DNA of 64,000 nt from Oikopleura dioica (GCA_907165135.1 OU015568.1:16565208-16629207); one strand, 5' to 3'. Positions 44,467-56,347 are shown, counted from the first letter of the stretch. Notes: generated from the sequence alone by a model not told the origin. A program made the numbers and translations.

Positions 44467-45672
44467 ATGGAAAGAAGGGCGATAATTATTACGACGATAC
44501 TTACTGTGATTGGATTCTCCGCAGTCTTTTTCCAAGTAAATAGCCTTTTCTTACCAAAGCTTTAAAAAGATCGTTCAAATAATTCTCAAGCATACTTCAT
44601 TACAAAACACAAATACTCCACAACAACCTCTTCCACAACCACCACAACTACCACCACCACAACCACGACAACAACGACAACGACAACATCAACGCGGACG
44701 ACAACAAGTACCGCGAAACCAACTCTCATCCCAGATTTCCTGCCTGACGGCCTGAGTACTTGCACAATCCAAGAAAACTATCCAGAACTCTACAACAAAA
44801 CCGACCAAAATTTAAGAGTTATCGATGGCAAAATTGTCGAGGGAACGGAGTGGCCTTGGATGGCCCGGTAAGGAAGAGAACCATTGATTCAACTGTTTGT
44901 TTCAAGAATTCAACGACAAGCGGACGGATATTTATGCGGCGGAACAGTCATCCATCCCCATTTTGTTCTCACAAGTGCGGAGTGCTGCAAAACTTGGCCG
45001 ATGAATGTCACTTTTTCAAGCAAAACAATCACTGTCCATGAAGGTAAAATGCCCTGAGGAGTGGAAAATCATGTTCTTCCGATTTCAGACTCTCAGTACA
45101 CCTTCGAACCCCGCGGCGGGATGATCCAGTACGTCTGCATTCTCCACTTTAACGAAAACCTCCTCTGGAACGGCACAGACACCTCCTACACCAACACACC
45201 CTGCATGCCTCAAAAACAAGTTGTCGCGCAAAACCAAGCATGCTGGATCGCCGGTTGGGGTTCTTCCGCCACTATTGGCACTCCAAGCGATCAGCTGCGA
45301 TCTAAAGGAGTGCGACTCGAAAACGGAACAGATTGCCAGGAAGGAATTCTTTACAAATGGGCCCAAGCGTGCATTGAAGGAGAGTATTCCCAAAGCGGCC
45401 AAATTTACCCCGAAGCTCCTACTTGCGCGAATGATATGGGTAAAGGGTTAAACAGTTTTTAATTGCAAAATATTTTGATTTCAGGAGGGCCGATAATTTG
45501 CCCTGTGGATGGAAAAGCGATGCTAGCGGGGGTCATCGGCGCTGGAGGATGCGGAATCTACCAAGCAAAGAGCTACTACTGGGATGTTTTTCGCAAATGG
45601 ACCAGATTATTGAAACCATCTCACGATTCAATGATACAATACCATGAAAAATTATTCCAGCATAATCCCTAG
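44467..45672 (+). CDS. Membrane-anchored inactive trypsin homologue
   Basis: Exons: 44467-~44535, 44591-44867, 44907-45043, 45089-45439 and 45485-45672. Short cytoplasmic N-terminus, one transmembrane helix (AIIITTILTVIGFSAVFF), a Thr-rich stalk, then a trypsin-fold domain from RVIDGKIVEGTEWPWMAR. The His of the triad is Glu (LTSAECC), the Asp position lies in YVCILHF, and the nucleophile motif reads NDMGGP for GDSGGP. All three residues are therefore lost while fold cysteines and WIAGWG remain. It is probably a binding or scaffold protein at the cell surface. The first junction is phase-inconsistent with GT-AG and may use a GC donor. Confidence 0.78.
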
Positions 45673-45841
45673 TGTAATTATTATCGAATAAACTTCATAA
45701 CTTCTATATAATATTCTGTATATACAGTATACTGTATGTACAGTATATTTCTGTGTTGAAAACCTGAGTCAGGATCTCAAAGATCTCGAAGCGGATTTTT
45801 TTCACGAAAGAATTTCAAAATGGACTAGAATGATAAGTATG

Positions 45842-45911
45842 CGAAGCCGCTTTGCGGCTTCGATTAAAAAAAAAGCCGCCACGCGGCTTTTCATTTCAGC
45901 TGTTTCAGCTG
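45842..45911. repeat. Three adjacent perfect hairpins
   Basis: CGAAGCCGC-TTT-GCGGCTTCG (45842-45862), AAAAGCCGC-CAC-GCGGCTTTT (45871-45891) and CAGCTG-TTT-CAGCTG (45897-45911). Stems are perfect with 3-nt loops; the first two share the GCCGC core. They lie ~170 bp past the stop of the protease homologue. Confidence 0.7.
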
Positions 45912-46692
45912 AAAACCAAGCATCGTTAGTTTTTTTCCTTGAGTTTATTTTTTCGATTTCGGTCACGGTTCCTTGATTATCATTGATAATTTATCAATAA
46001 ATACAGCTTCGAGGAATTCGAATTCCCAAAAAATGTATGCTCAGGGCACTCATTAACGATTAGGCCCCCACCGAAGTAGTTCAAGTAGAGCTGCAAAAAC
46101 TTGGTAGAAGGAGTAGGTCAATCAATGTGTAAATTTAGGGCAGGCGGACAAAAGGCCGATTATCTCGGCGAAAATCAATCTCGGACGTTCCAGGCGGCGG
46201 AACTTTCTCAAAAGCCGTCTTTTGCTGGCAAATTATTCGGACACTCTCATCCGGAAAGCCCCTTCTTTTTCAGCCAGGATCATAATTAATTAAAAGTTTT
46301 AAAAGGTCAGCTTATGTCCGCCCGAGCGTGAAATTACTGCTTGTTGGAATTTTTAATTAGCACTTGGTTCTATTTTGATAATATAAATTTTAAGAAAATT
46401 CGAGGTACTTGAGCGAGCAGTTTATGTTTGGCGGGATAAGCCTTGAAGTCCTTATTTTGAGTGACGACAGATTGAGCCGTTTTCAAACTGCTCTGATTTC
46501 CAAAAGCCTAAATTATTCTTTACGAATTTCTGCCGCCCAGAAAGTGGCGTGACAATAATTTCGCAGAAAAAAGGATAATTTTTAAATATTTAAAAGCACA
46601 ATAAAGCCTTGTGCTTTTAAAATAAAAAATATCCATTTTTACGAAAATACTTTCATGCCGCTTTCTAAAAATATAAAGCGCCTATTGTACAA

Positions 46693-46890
46693 TGACTCAT
46701 AATTATTGAGAGTATGTAGGACTCAAATAATGAGCAGTAAAATAATGAATTTGATGCACCCAATTATTCGTTCCTAATTATATTTTATTGGATAATAAAG
46801 TAATTAGGAAGAAATAAGTGGGTACATTCAAAATTCCTTATTTTACGACCCAAAATCTGAGTCCTCCATAATCACAATAATTATGACTCA
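46693..46890. repeat. Inverted repeat (MITE-like)
   Basis: Left end TGACTCATAATTATTG faces right end CAATAATTATGACTCA, with a second pair (AGGACTCA / TGAGTCCT) inside and CTAATTA-type pairing at the centre. AT-rich and non-coding. Confidence 0.8.
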
Positions 46891-47479
46891 TAGAGAATGA
46901 CGACTAACAAAGATCCTGTATTTTCCGCTCGTGAATCATTTTTTTTTCAAAACACCCGTCCTAAAAAGTTAACCTTGTTTTCCAGACAAGCTCATAAACC
47001 TCCTCCGGCGCGCGTGCCCAAAAAAGCAGCTTCCGGGAAGCACTTTAATTTCAGACGTCCCCTTTTTTCATTTTCTTTGTTCTTTTTATTTTACTCCAGC
47101 TCGGCAAAGAAAAATTGCTCGCGGGCGCCACGGGCCGAGCGCGCGCGCTCATTGGTCGATTTGAAACGCGCCCACTTTCTGGCCCAGGTCAAGCAACATT
47201 CACCCTCTTTCTTGCTCACCTCTCTTTTACTCGCCAGAGAAAAAAAAACGAGTCATTCGAGAAATAAAAATTGCCGACTTTCCGTTTTCAAGTAAAAACT
47301 AAGAGATCTACGAAGACAGAAAAGAAGAAAAAAATCAAGAAAACAAAGAGAGTAAAAGAAGCTTTATTACCGCGAAATTGAGAACAAAAGATTGAGAAAG
47401 AATAAGAAGACCGCGTTTTAGAAAAGAGAATTATTCGAATAGGAAAGGGTCTATTTTCGGCTTTGTTCTACTCAAATTT

Positions 47480-47549
47480 TTATGCAGAAAACCTGAGTCA
47501 AGGTCTGAAAGCAGCTCTTTCTGACCCTGACTCAGGTTTTCTGCACAGG
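47480..47549. mobile_element. Short CCTGAGTCAGG-family MITE
   Basis: 70 bp with inverted ends: TGCAGAAAACCTGAGTCA on the left and TGACTCAGGTTTTCTGCA on the right, plus CTGAAAG/CTTTCTGA inside. It lies ~70 bp upstream of the Ig-gene start codon, probably in its 5' leader. Confidence 0.8.
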
Positions 47550-47616
47550 TTAAGAGCTTCTTTCCATCAAAAATCGACCCTCGAAAGAAGCCCCAAAACA
47601 GTAGAGCAGCCAAAAA

Positions 47617-50600
47617 ATGCGTGCATTACACGCCCTGGGGCTGTTATCAGCCCTGGTCTCTTCACAGTCCGATGGCGATGATAGCGGGAGCGAGATCGAG
47701 CTTGAGACGCGTTCGAGAACGGGTCGACCGATCAAGCAAGTGCGCAGCGGGCAGGACCAGTTCCGCGATGTTTGGACCACGAATCAGATCGTCTCGACGG
47801 ACACGATCAAAGTCGGCTGCGGCGGTTACGGCCAAGTGGCCATGATGTACCTGCTTTATATCAAAAACAACACGCTCGACGACTCCGTCAACAAGCGAAA
47901 GATCGTGATGCAAGTGTTTCCAAGTTCCGGAACAGCTGGCGAAGGATATCAAGGAAGAGTTCAGAAGTCTTCTATTCATGGATCGGATGTGACTTTCACC
48001 ATTTCGGATTTGACTCTCGACGATGCTGGCTACTACTACTGCGAGATCCACAACCATGGCAACAGACCAACGATGACGGATCTGACCGAAATCGTCATTT
48101 GGGTCCAACCAAGTCCGCCAGCCTTGACCGTCGACGATCATTTCTGGTCATCGGAAACGACGAAAAACGACACTGGAGTCGATTATTCGAAGGAGCAGCT
48201 AATCGCGACTTGCCGATCTGAAGGTGGTTTTCCCGCTCCGGAGCTGAAATTCCTCGACATTCAGACAGGAGAAGTCCTGACTGAAAAGAGCGACACGAAA
48301 TGCTTGCCGAACAAAGTGGATAAGCGAAAGCAAGACTGCCACCTCCAATACCGCGCAATTATCCACAAGTCGATGAACAGAAGACAGCTGAAATGTACGC
48401 TGCAGCACAAATCCCTCCGCGGTATTCAGCAGGAAGCCACCACAACGATGAACGTCTGGTACCCACCCTTTGATATGCAGATGAAGGGCAATCTTACCGA
48501 GAAGACTGTCACGTGCTCTGCAATTGGCCACCCCAAGCCTGTCTTTTACTACAGAATTGGAAAGACTGGAACCAACATCAAAATGGCAGAGATCGATGAT
48601 TTTCATAGGGATCCAACTTCAGGAACCGGTCGAAGTTTGCTTGGTCACGTACGCACGCTGTGTACGTGACTTGTGCATTTTAGCACGATCACGTGTACAC
48701 GCTGCCTACGTGACGTAGTCTATAAATAACAATCCGTCTGTTAATATTTAATCTATCCATTAGGCACGCCTTTCTTGGCCTTTATTTAGGGACAAACAAA
48801 GTCAAGTGTCTTTCTATTTGACAAATTGAGACCGTAATTAGAACGATACACGTCCAAAGCGTTTGTTTCGCAGCTCGGCGATCTCGCCCAAAATGAGGTG
48901 GTCTATTGTGTCGCCCGCAATGATGCTCCGCCTGAGCTCCTCAAATTTCAGTAAGAACCTTTTCTCTCTGCTTTGGAAAACGGTCTTTTTAGGCAAGTAG
49001 AAGAACTCTTTGCGCCTGAACCGCTTCTTGGCAAGATGCATTGGATCATTATCGCAGCTGCTGGTAAGAAACAAGAACATTATTTAAGCCGAACTTTATC
49101 AATAACGTTCTATCAGGCGGCGCGTTTGTGATCTGCCTTATCATCATAATTTGCTGTTGCTGCAGACGAAAAGACGAAGATAACACGCACGACTCTTACG
49201 CCAAAGGAAGGAGCCAATCCAAGCCCAAAAACAACTACGGGGATCACACTCTTGCTTCCAACGCGTCTTATGATTATCGACAACCAAGCCACGCTGGACC
49301 CCAATCTAACGGTAAGTTGCTATCAGTGTTCTTTCTGAATTCAAAATAAACCTCCCCTAGTTCAAGAATACCTGAAACGCGCTGCTTCAAAAGAAAAGCT
49401 CGTGGACGACTACGAAGTCGCCTCCGCCGTCCAGTCAAATTACTCAGACTACATGAGCCATGTCGCGCGAAGCCGTCAGCTCCTGGCACGCTCCCAAGAA
49501 AACCTCGCCGATCATCTTGGCGTCGATGTAATTTGTGTCTATCCGGGCTTTGAATTTAATACTTTTTTCAGGTGAACGAGGACGATCTTCAATCCGGATC
49601 TGGGGTTCAACGAGCTGACTCATTCGAGCCTTACGATGATCACCCAGCTCACGATCACAGGAGCAAGTATCAAGGCCAGCGAAACTACCATCAGTAAGGG
49701 GATTTCCGCTGCTTCCTTTTTTCTAACTGTTTGTTAAAGAGACGACGATGAGCACTTGTACGCCAACGACCCTCAATACGATAACAATCAATACCGCGAT
49801 AACCAGTAAGTACTCCTCTCCAAAACCAATGACGAATCAACGGACAACGCAACAAAATCGTTATCAATTTTGTCTCTAACTCTCAAGTAGTCTTCTAACT
49901 CTTCTTTTTCACAGCTTTTGTAATGCTCCGCGTGCGCCGGTAATTCTCCGGCCGCACAATGGCAGATCCAATCGACATAGCTATCACGACGAGATCCATC
50001 GTCAGAAAAGCTATAATAACTACGGATATAGCAGATCGAGACTTAGGTGAACCTTTCATCCAGAAATTCAACCACTCATCTCGTTTAATATTCGTTCAGT
50101 AGTACTTCCGAGACGGCTATTTGTATCAATAATATATGGATAGCCTTCAATAGCGAGTTCTAGTGCCAAGATAGGCTTTTAATACTCCTCTTATTCTCAA
50201 GAAAATCAGTTCCTTAGCCCGGATTTCTGCGCTAAAAGCTGGTAATAAAGCTGTTTTTAAGTAAAGAACAACTTGAGTAACAGTTTTTAGCACAGAAATA
50301 CGCGTTAAGGAACTGATTTTCTTGAGAAAATGAGGATTATTCAAAGCCTATCTTGGCACTAGAACTCGTTTATGAAGGCTATCCATATTTTATTCTTGAA
50401 ATAGCTTGCTTGATGTTATTTTTAATTACTCCACTTGTAACAAAGACTATCTCCTCATCTCCAAGTTAATTGTTCATCCATCAAATCCGAACTTCTTCAG
50501 CTCAATCAACAAAGACGCTAACCACAAAGCCTAACCCGCTTGCTGACTTGATTACTCAAAACTCGCACTAGATAGAATCCGTCATTCTTTTTGAATCCTT

Positions 50601-50718
50601 GCCCCTTTCTAAATATTTATACGGTTTTAGTTATCATGACGAAGCCTCGCCGCCGCCGCCTCCACGGTACGAGTCAGTCAACCGCCACGGGGATTTCTCT
50701 TCACCCCAGCTCATTTAA
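47617..50718 (+). CDS. Immunoglobulin-superfamily transmembrane receptor
   Basis: Nine exons: 47617-48643, 48842-48950, 48994-49063, 49117-49311, 49361-49527, 49572-49693, 49740-49805, 49915-50046 and 50631-50718, all GT-AG and in frame. Signal peptide (MRALHALGLLSALVSS), a V-type Ig domain (DDAGYYYCEIHNHG), a second Ig domain (LIATCRSEGGFPAP to LKCTLQHKS), a partial third (KTVTCSAIGHPKP to VVYCVARND), one transmembrane helix (GGAFVICLIIIICCCC) and a long tail rich in Tyr, Asp and Asn (DYEVAS, SDYMSH, DDEHLYANDPQYDN) ending in a Pro-rich stretch and SSPQLI. Architecture is nectin/adhesion-receptor-like; the Tyr motifs suggest phosphorylation-dependent docking. Introns 1 and 8 each carry an inverted repeat. 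Confidence 0.85.
48645..48720. repeat. ACGTGA-rich inverted repeat in Ig gene intron 1
   Basis: Alternating TCACGTACG, GTACGTGAC, TCACGTGTACACG and CTACGTGACG motifs form overlapping hairpins immediately after the exon-1 donor. Confidence 0.6.
50134..50395. mobile_element. Inverted-repeat element in Ig gene intron 8
   Basis: About 260 bp with matching inverted arms: ATATGGATAGCCTTCA on the left, TGAAGGCTATCCATAT on the right. Pairing continues inward through GAGTTCTAGTGCCAAGATAG and AAGAAAATCAGTTCCTTA. It accounts for most of the extra length of this 584-bp intron. Confidence 0.85.
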
Positions 50719-51633
50719 CTTCTATTCTTCGCTCACCTGGACGAAAAAAGCGCAATCAAAAAAGAATGAAAGAATGGCCTTGCTCAAAACTCGCTCTCTT
50801 CAGCCAAAAAATGTTTAACTCTTTTATCAAGTCTACTACCAAAAACAAAAAAATCGATGCCTTCTCCGCTCAAAATCCTTTTCTGAAAACAAAATAGTGC
50901 GAAAATTTTATCTTTCAAAAACATTCCTCTTTCCTTTTCCTTCTTCTTCTATCAATTGTTTTTTCCTTCTCTTTCCGGTTTCAAACGACCGTGCGTATAT
51001 TTGTACATTTTGTATTTTTATTTTGAAATTTTTTCGTTGTTAAAAGTTCAGTTAAAAATTATAACTCTCGTTTGCGCGCCTTTACCTCTTATCAATCTTA
51101 TCAGTAGCGCAAATAAAGACTAAAAATATGCACTTGGAAAAAAAAATATTATTCAATTTCTGCAATTTTCAATTCGTCTCAATCCGAAAAAGGCTCAATC
51201 GTGTGCCTTACTGCTTCAAACAATAAATATACAAAAAAAAAAACAATAAATACTTTATTCTATTGAAAAAATGTTATTCTAATAATGAGAGTCGTTAAAT
51301 TTTGAGTTTTCGTTCGAACCAGCTTCAGCTCAAGCTAAATTTGAGCTAGCTTAATAAAAGCTCGACCTTACCTTGATACTGAGCTGAGCTGGGTCAAAAT
51401 GAGCCGAGCTAAAGCTAATGAGAAGTCGGAAAAAGAAATTAGGCTTGATTGAGCCTGCTCAATGTTTGCTCAGGTGAGCTCAATTGAGCCACCTCAGCTC
51501 AGAATCAAGAAACATACAACAAGGTTTTATTGAGACAGTTCAAATTAGGCTCAACTCTGCTAGCTCAAATGAAAGATATCAAAAAATCACAGCTCTTCTC
51601 AAATTTCTCATGTTTGCATCGTGATTTGTTCAG
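50719..51633. other. Intergenic region with an AGCTC-rich tract
   Basis: No gene is seen. From about 51310 to 51580 the sequence is dense in AGCTC/GAGCT words (e.g. TGAGCTGAGCTGGG, GAGCCGAGCTAAAGCT, AGGTGAGCTCAATTGAGCC), a degenerate short repeat. ATTTGTTCAG directly precedes the next start codon and could be a cis- or trans-splice acceptor. Confidence 0.5.
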
Positions 51634-53328
51634 ATGATGTCGCTAGGAACTCCAGGAATGTACCCAAGCGGCGCCCCAGCTCCACCACCACCCGGAGCAG
51701 TGGACCCTGGTACCATCGGCCAAGCCGCTCCCTACATCATCCCAAAGAAGGTTCCCAAGCCTGGCCAAACGTAATTCATCTCCTCTTGAATAAATTAAAA
51801 ACTCACTCTTCCAGATCAAAGGCGACGCCGATTTCAATGCTCCAGGAACTCTGCCAAAAACTTTCAAAGACGCCTCGATATGATTTACTGACAATGGAGG
51901 GCCGTGCGCATCAGCCTAGTTTCGTCTTTCGGTAAGCTCAAGACTGGACTTGCCAACCTGTGTAGAAACCTGAGTCAGGGTTTTCAAAGAGCTTTAGTTG
52001 AAAGCGTCGCTCTCGCTTTATTCTTTCAGCCAAAGCGCTTTCAGAACCCTGACTCAGGTTTTCACACAGGCTCCGAAGCCCGAAAGCTGGGACAAAAGCT
52101 AAAACATGAATTCAGATGTGTTGTCGGAGACGTAACTGGCGAAGGGCACGGTACGTCGAAGAAATCGGCGAAGCACCAAGCTGCTGAGAACGTCCTCACG
52201 CAGTTGAAATCTGGTGTCGTCCCGGGAGAGGAAAAGCCGCCGATCAAAGGGGAGGAACTCGAAAAGGATCAGTCCATGATTCACGCTGGGGAGATCAATC
52301 CGATTGGCACCCTTCAGGTTTTAGCCGCAGATTAGCCCTCTATCTCGTCCCTTATTCTTTAGCATCTGTTGATCACAAACTTACATAAGCTCTAGGAACT
52401 TGTCGTTTCCCGAGGATGGCGCCTTCCGGACTACTCCCTGGCTTCCGAAGCTGGCCCGAGCCACAAGAAAGAGTTCATCATCTGTTGTTCCGTCGAAAAG
52501 CTCAAAGAGTACGGCAGTGGTAGTTCCAAAAAAGTCGCTAAACGAAATGTAAGTTCCCACTTTTGAAAAGGATGAAAATTGAGTGAATTTAAGGCTGCTG
52601 GTTCAATGTTATCCAGATTGCGGGAAATCCCATCGGACTCGAAGGAACATGTTCTAGATACCGTGAGCATTACGATTGTTGTTAGACTTTTGAAGAAATT
52701 TTTAAGGATGATATTGACCCTTCGAGTTTTTCCAATGGCCGCCGAGGTCTTGTGCCTCTCGAGCTCTTGCGAAACAGCAACGGAGAGAGGATAACAATCG
52801 CCAAAGGTAATAAGAATGCTAGAAGAAGGGTGAAGAATCTGACTGGCGGATATTCTTTCGTGCGAAATCTGATACAATCTAAAAGACCATGCGAGATTAA
52901 AGGAATTAACTCAGCATGTGTCTAATGAAACTGCCTTTTCATAGTGTCTCATGCGCGTTAAAGCCTTCATTGATTCGTTCATTTTTGCCAAAAGTGAGGA
53001 AAATAATCGATTACTAGCAGAATAACAACTTCTAAGTTTGGTGTTTTAGTAAACGAATCCGCGGCGGACCCGATTCTGCAATTGCACGAGTACTCAGTCC
53101 AGCACCAATTCTCTGTCGCATTCCTTGACATAAGTAAGTCTTCTTGTTCTCTTCTAGGGTTGATTGTTTTGTTCAGAGGAACGCTCCACTGTGGGCCTTG
53201 TTCAGTGCTTTGTCAGGCTCACTACGATGCCAGTCTCCGTGCTCAACGGAGAAGGAGCCACCCTCACCGATGCGCATAATCATGCTGCACGAAATGCTCT
53301 TCAGGAATCGAGTTTTATATTGAAATAA
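51634..53328 (+). CDS. Triple-dsRBD protein, TARBP2/PRKRA/Loquacious family
   Basis: Eight exons: 51634-51770, 51815-51931, 52116-52317, 52396-52548, 52594-52662, 52707-52806, 53050-53133 and 53177-53328, all GT-AG in frame. A Pro/Gly-rich N-terminus (MMSLGTPGMYPSGAP) is followed by dsRBD1 (TPISMLQELCQKLSKTPRYD ... GEGHGTSKKSAKHQAAENVL), which closely matches TARBP2/PRKRA. dsRBD2 follows (LQELVVSRGWRLPDYSLASE ... GSSKKVAKRNAAGSML), then a C-terminal type-B dsRBD (GLVQCFVRLTTMPVSVLNGE ... DAHNHAARNAL). Family members bind dsRNA and partner Dicer in small-RNA loading. Intron 2 (51932-52115) is almost filled by a MITE. Confidence 0.9.
51957..52070. mobile_element. CCTGAGTCAGG-family MITE in dsRBD1 intron
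   Basis: 114 bp with 26-bp near-perfect inverted ends beginning CCTGTGTRRAAACCTGAGTC. Lies wholly inside intron 2 (51932-52115) of the dsRBD gene. Best-preserved member of the family in the window. Confidence 0.9.
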
Positions 53329-54542
53329 CCCTAGGATTAGGCTCTTTTTAAAACGAAACCGCTTTGCCTAACCCTTAATTGATTTCACCAAAGATGTTTT
53401 AAGGGGATAAGATGCGTTAGAAACTCGAGACAGTACTTGAAGATCATGGGTGCAGAAAAGCCATTGACTGGCTGATCACTGTGATCTGATAACAAGGCGC
53501 TAACGAAGAGTGTCCAACACAACAATTTGTTTTTTACGTAGTGACTTTTATTTTTAAATGGGATGAGACATCAGTCACTTCGCGAAAAACAGCAGACAAC
53601 ACGCAGCTGCCGCTGGTGATTCTTATTATTTTTGTCCTTTTCCCATTTCTCGTTTTTATCCGTTTAACTATCGCACTTAACGAACAGTAATTGGTACAGT
53701 ACAGTACTAGTGAGCTTCACCCTTTTCCGCTGCATGTTGTCTGATTTATAGTCAAAACTTTTAAGCTGAAAATCGAAAAAGGTCTCTTTTTTAAAATAAT
53801 GGGTTCACTCAATTCTTAATAACATTGAAAATTTTATTAAAAGTTGCGCGTGCTCTACCCTTTTTTCGAAAAAACCACCCCTGATAATCCCGCATTACAT
53901 ACTTTTATTATTATTATTTTTATTAATTTTATTTTGTTCAAAACATCCTTCTTTTGCTTCGTTATTTTGGGGTTGGTGTGGTCTGTGGGGTTTTATGGAT
54001 GACTTTTGCTCTCTGATTGGCTGACAAAGCGTATACTGGTCTCTGATTGGCCATGAAAAAAATACCGAGATCTTATTGGCTCAGAAAACTATAACGGCTT
54101 CTGATTGGCTCGGGCAAAAAAATCTTGCCTTTGATTTGCTCAGAGGACCTATACTGATCTCTGATTGGCTGAGACACCCCAAATCCTCAAAAAAGCTCCC
54201 GAGACCTAGCCAACCCCAAATTATCTACTTGCCGCTGCAGTCATTACTGTTTTCAATCCGTTTTGGTCATTTATTCACAATTTACGAGAACGGGCGGAGA
54301 AAAGTAAAACAGATCATAATTACGCCCGTGCAATGAATTAACCAATGAATGTTCCAACACCATTTTTTTCCTAGGATTTTTACTTTTATTGTTCTTTATC
54401 TCCATTTTATCAGCTTCTAACTTGCGTCTACTTTAAAAATTAAAAAAATCATCCTCAAAAAACTCATTTTTGAATGTTACTAAATCTAATGTATTGAGAT
54501 AGCATTTTAACTCTCTTCAATGATTTTCTTTCTTCAGAAAAA
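53329..54542. other. Intergenic region with CCAAT-type repeats
   Basis: No gene is seen. Between about 54010 and 54180, ATTGGC/TGATTGGCT recurs five to six times at roughly 25-40 bp spacing. The rest is AT-rich. Confidence 0.5.
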
Positions 54543-55059
54543 ATGCTGACAAAAGGCGCGCTTGAACCGTCAGACGGACCAGCTTTGAGCGAAGAACAGA
54601 GGCAGAAGCTGCGACAGCTAAAAGTCGACACACAAAAGCGAGACGAAGCTTATATTCGAGTAAGCTTCTTTCTGAATTATTAAAAAAGGGCTTGGCTTAC
54701 AGAAAACTGCCGCATGTATTCAGAAGGTCTGATTTAGACCCTGAATATCAGGGAAGTTTCAAGCTTGAGCCGCGCGCGGCTTCTCAAAGAAGACCCTAAT
54801 TTATCTTATTTGACATGACCCGCAAAATCTTCCCATTTTATTTTTCAAACTTTGAATTCAGGAGCACCCAGAACTGGACCGAATGTGCTCCGAGTTCCTG
54901 CGCGACATTTCTCACAAACGACCAACTGACACTACCGCGTTCGCCGCGGCCTGGTTCACCAACGCAAATCTCCAATCCCACATCGAGAAGAAGATGCAAG
55001 AGAAAAAGCCAGATCGTGACTTCGAATTCGTCAAAGACGTTCCCAACTTGAAACTTTAA
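54543..55059 (+). CDS. RIIAD1: RIIa-domain protein (RIIAD1-like)
   Basis: Two exons, 54543-54659 and 54862-55059, joined in phase 0 by GT-AG. The ~104-residue protein has the layout of vertebrate RIIAD1: ALSEEQRQKLRQLKVDTQ, then the RIIa-like dimerisation/docking helices (FLRDISHKRPTDTTAFAAAW followed by FTNANLQSHI). RIIa domains bind amphipathic A-kinase-anchoring helices; in this family they are often linked to cilia or sperm. No signal peptide. The call rests on length and motif match. Confidence 0.78.
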
Positions 55060-55150
55060 CTTTCACAAGCTTTACCACATTTTTACAAAACAATATATTT
55101 TTCTAGAACACCAGAAGGGTTACTTTTAGTTACGTAAAATTGAATTTAGT

Positions 55151-56347
55151 ATGGAATCGCCAGAAGAAATCGCCGCTCTTCATGATGCACTGTCAGTTAC
55201 TGAAAGTAAAAGGTAAAAAATTTGATTATTATTATAATAATCAAATTAGAATTATCAAAATTATCAAAAAAGAAATCTTGATTTCTTAATTTTGGATTCT
55301 GATTGGTCCAAACGGGGTTTCGAGCATTTTGATTGGTCAAGGAATGATTCAATATAAAAATGGTCTCTTGGCCAATCAAAATGTCCGAGAACATTTTTCA
55401 GCCAATCAAATTTTGAACAAAAAAAGAAAAAGTTGACTTATTTTTGAAGGATCAAATGTGCTCTCACGGGGCACGAAATGGTCCCTAAGCGGGCAGTAAT
55501 CGAGCAGCACATGAAAGGAAAGAAATTCATACGACTCGCCAAGGAGTGGAAAAAGCCAGATGCCAAGTTTGAAGAGCTCAGGTAACGAAAAAGAACGAGT
55601 TCATTAGCTTAACTCTTCCTAGAGCACATCTAGTTGAAAACAAGAAGAATTCAAAGATGCTTTACTGTAATTTGACTGGACGATCGATTCAAAACGAAGT
55701 TGTCCACATTCAGCGGCATATCTTTGGCCAGAAGTTCACCAAGGCTCTAGCGCACTGTAAGTGACTGTAGTCCGGCTCGACAGCCTGATAGATGTAAAGA
55801 AAACCCGGGTCATTTTAGTGAATATTTTTAGTCAAAGAATGCGAAAAGAGTGGCGAAACCTTCCGGCCAATGCGCAGTTGGGGAAGTCGAGGAAAAGATG
55901 TTGAAAATTTCTACGAAGAACGCGGAATGGGCGAAGAGGAGGAAGACGATGGAGAAGAGGGCCCATCGAAAAGAAAGAGAGACGATGATTTGAGCGATCT
56001 GATGCCCTGGCTTCGGGAGGACGCGGCGTCAGGTGCGTAGAGCTATTTTGGGTTAATTCAATCTGGAGAGCGATGACACGTAAAAAGCTACGCACTTTTT
56101 GATCACCCCCTCTTTTTCTGAATATTTGAAGTCTGCCCTTTTTCTTTTGGAAAAATGAAGAGACAAAAATGATTTTTCAGAAACGGAAGAAATGGAAGCA
56201 GAAATTTCAGGCGAAGAAGAAGAAATGGACGTTATAGAAGAAGTAGCTGTCAAAGAAGTGTCAAAACTGAAGCTGGCCTCCCGAAAACGAAATAAACGGG
56301 GCTCCGTCCCTGTTCGTAAGAAGAAGCAGCAAATGGATATTGATTAA
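55151..56347 (+). CDS. SURF2: Surfeit locus protein 2 homologue
   Basis: Five exons: 55151-55212, 55450-55581, 55623-55756, 55832-56032 and 56181-56347. SURF2 signature: KCALTGHEM near the start, KGKKFIRLAKEW, then NSKMLYCNLTGRSIQ and HIQRHIFGQKFTKAL, with paired Cys/His in zinc-finger-like spacing, followed by an acidic region (GEEEEDDGEEG) and a basic C-terminus (RKRNKRGS, RKKKQQ). A small nuclear/nucleolar-type protein. Intron 1 contains CCAAT/ATTGG motifs (55300-55410). It lies 92 bp downstream of the RIIa gene on the same strand, close enough for a shared operon, though this is unproven. Confidence 0.88.

Larger units (their letters stand above)
45673..47616. other. Intergenic region with several palindromes
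   Basis: No coding gene is supported. It holds an ATACAGTATAC-type palindrome (45715-45750), a CCTGAGTCAGG element end (about 45751-45785), three adjacent hairpins (45842-45911), an inverted repeat (46693-46890), and a GC-rich stretch with a CCAAT box (GCGCGCTCATTGG, about 47141-47155) that could be the promoter of the Ig gene. A 132-codon frame at 46897-47295 is judged random. Confidence 0.45.

Noticed and set aside
46897-47295. 132-codon frame upstream of the Ig gene
   Set aside because: Basic, low-complexity content (RRPLFSFSLFFLFYSS) typical of a GC/CT-rich promoter or leader, with no homology recognised.
52918-52993. Extra exon of the dsRBD gene starting after TTTTCATAG
   Set aside because: It would create a stop in the required phase; direct joining of 52806 to 53050 keeps the frame.
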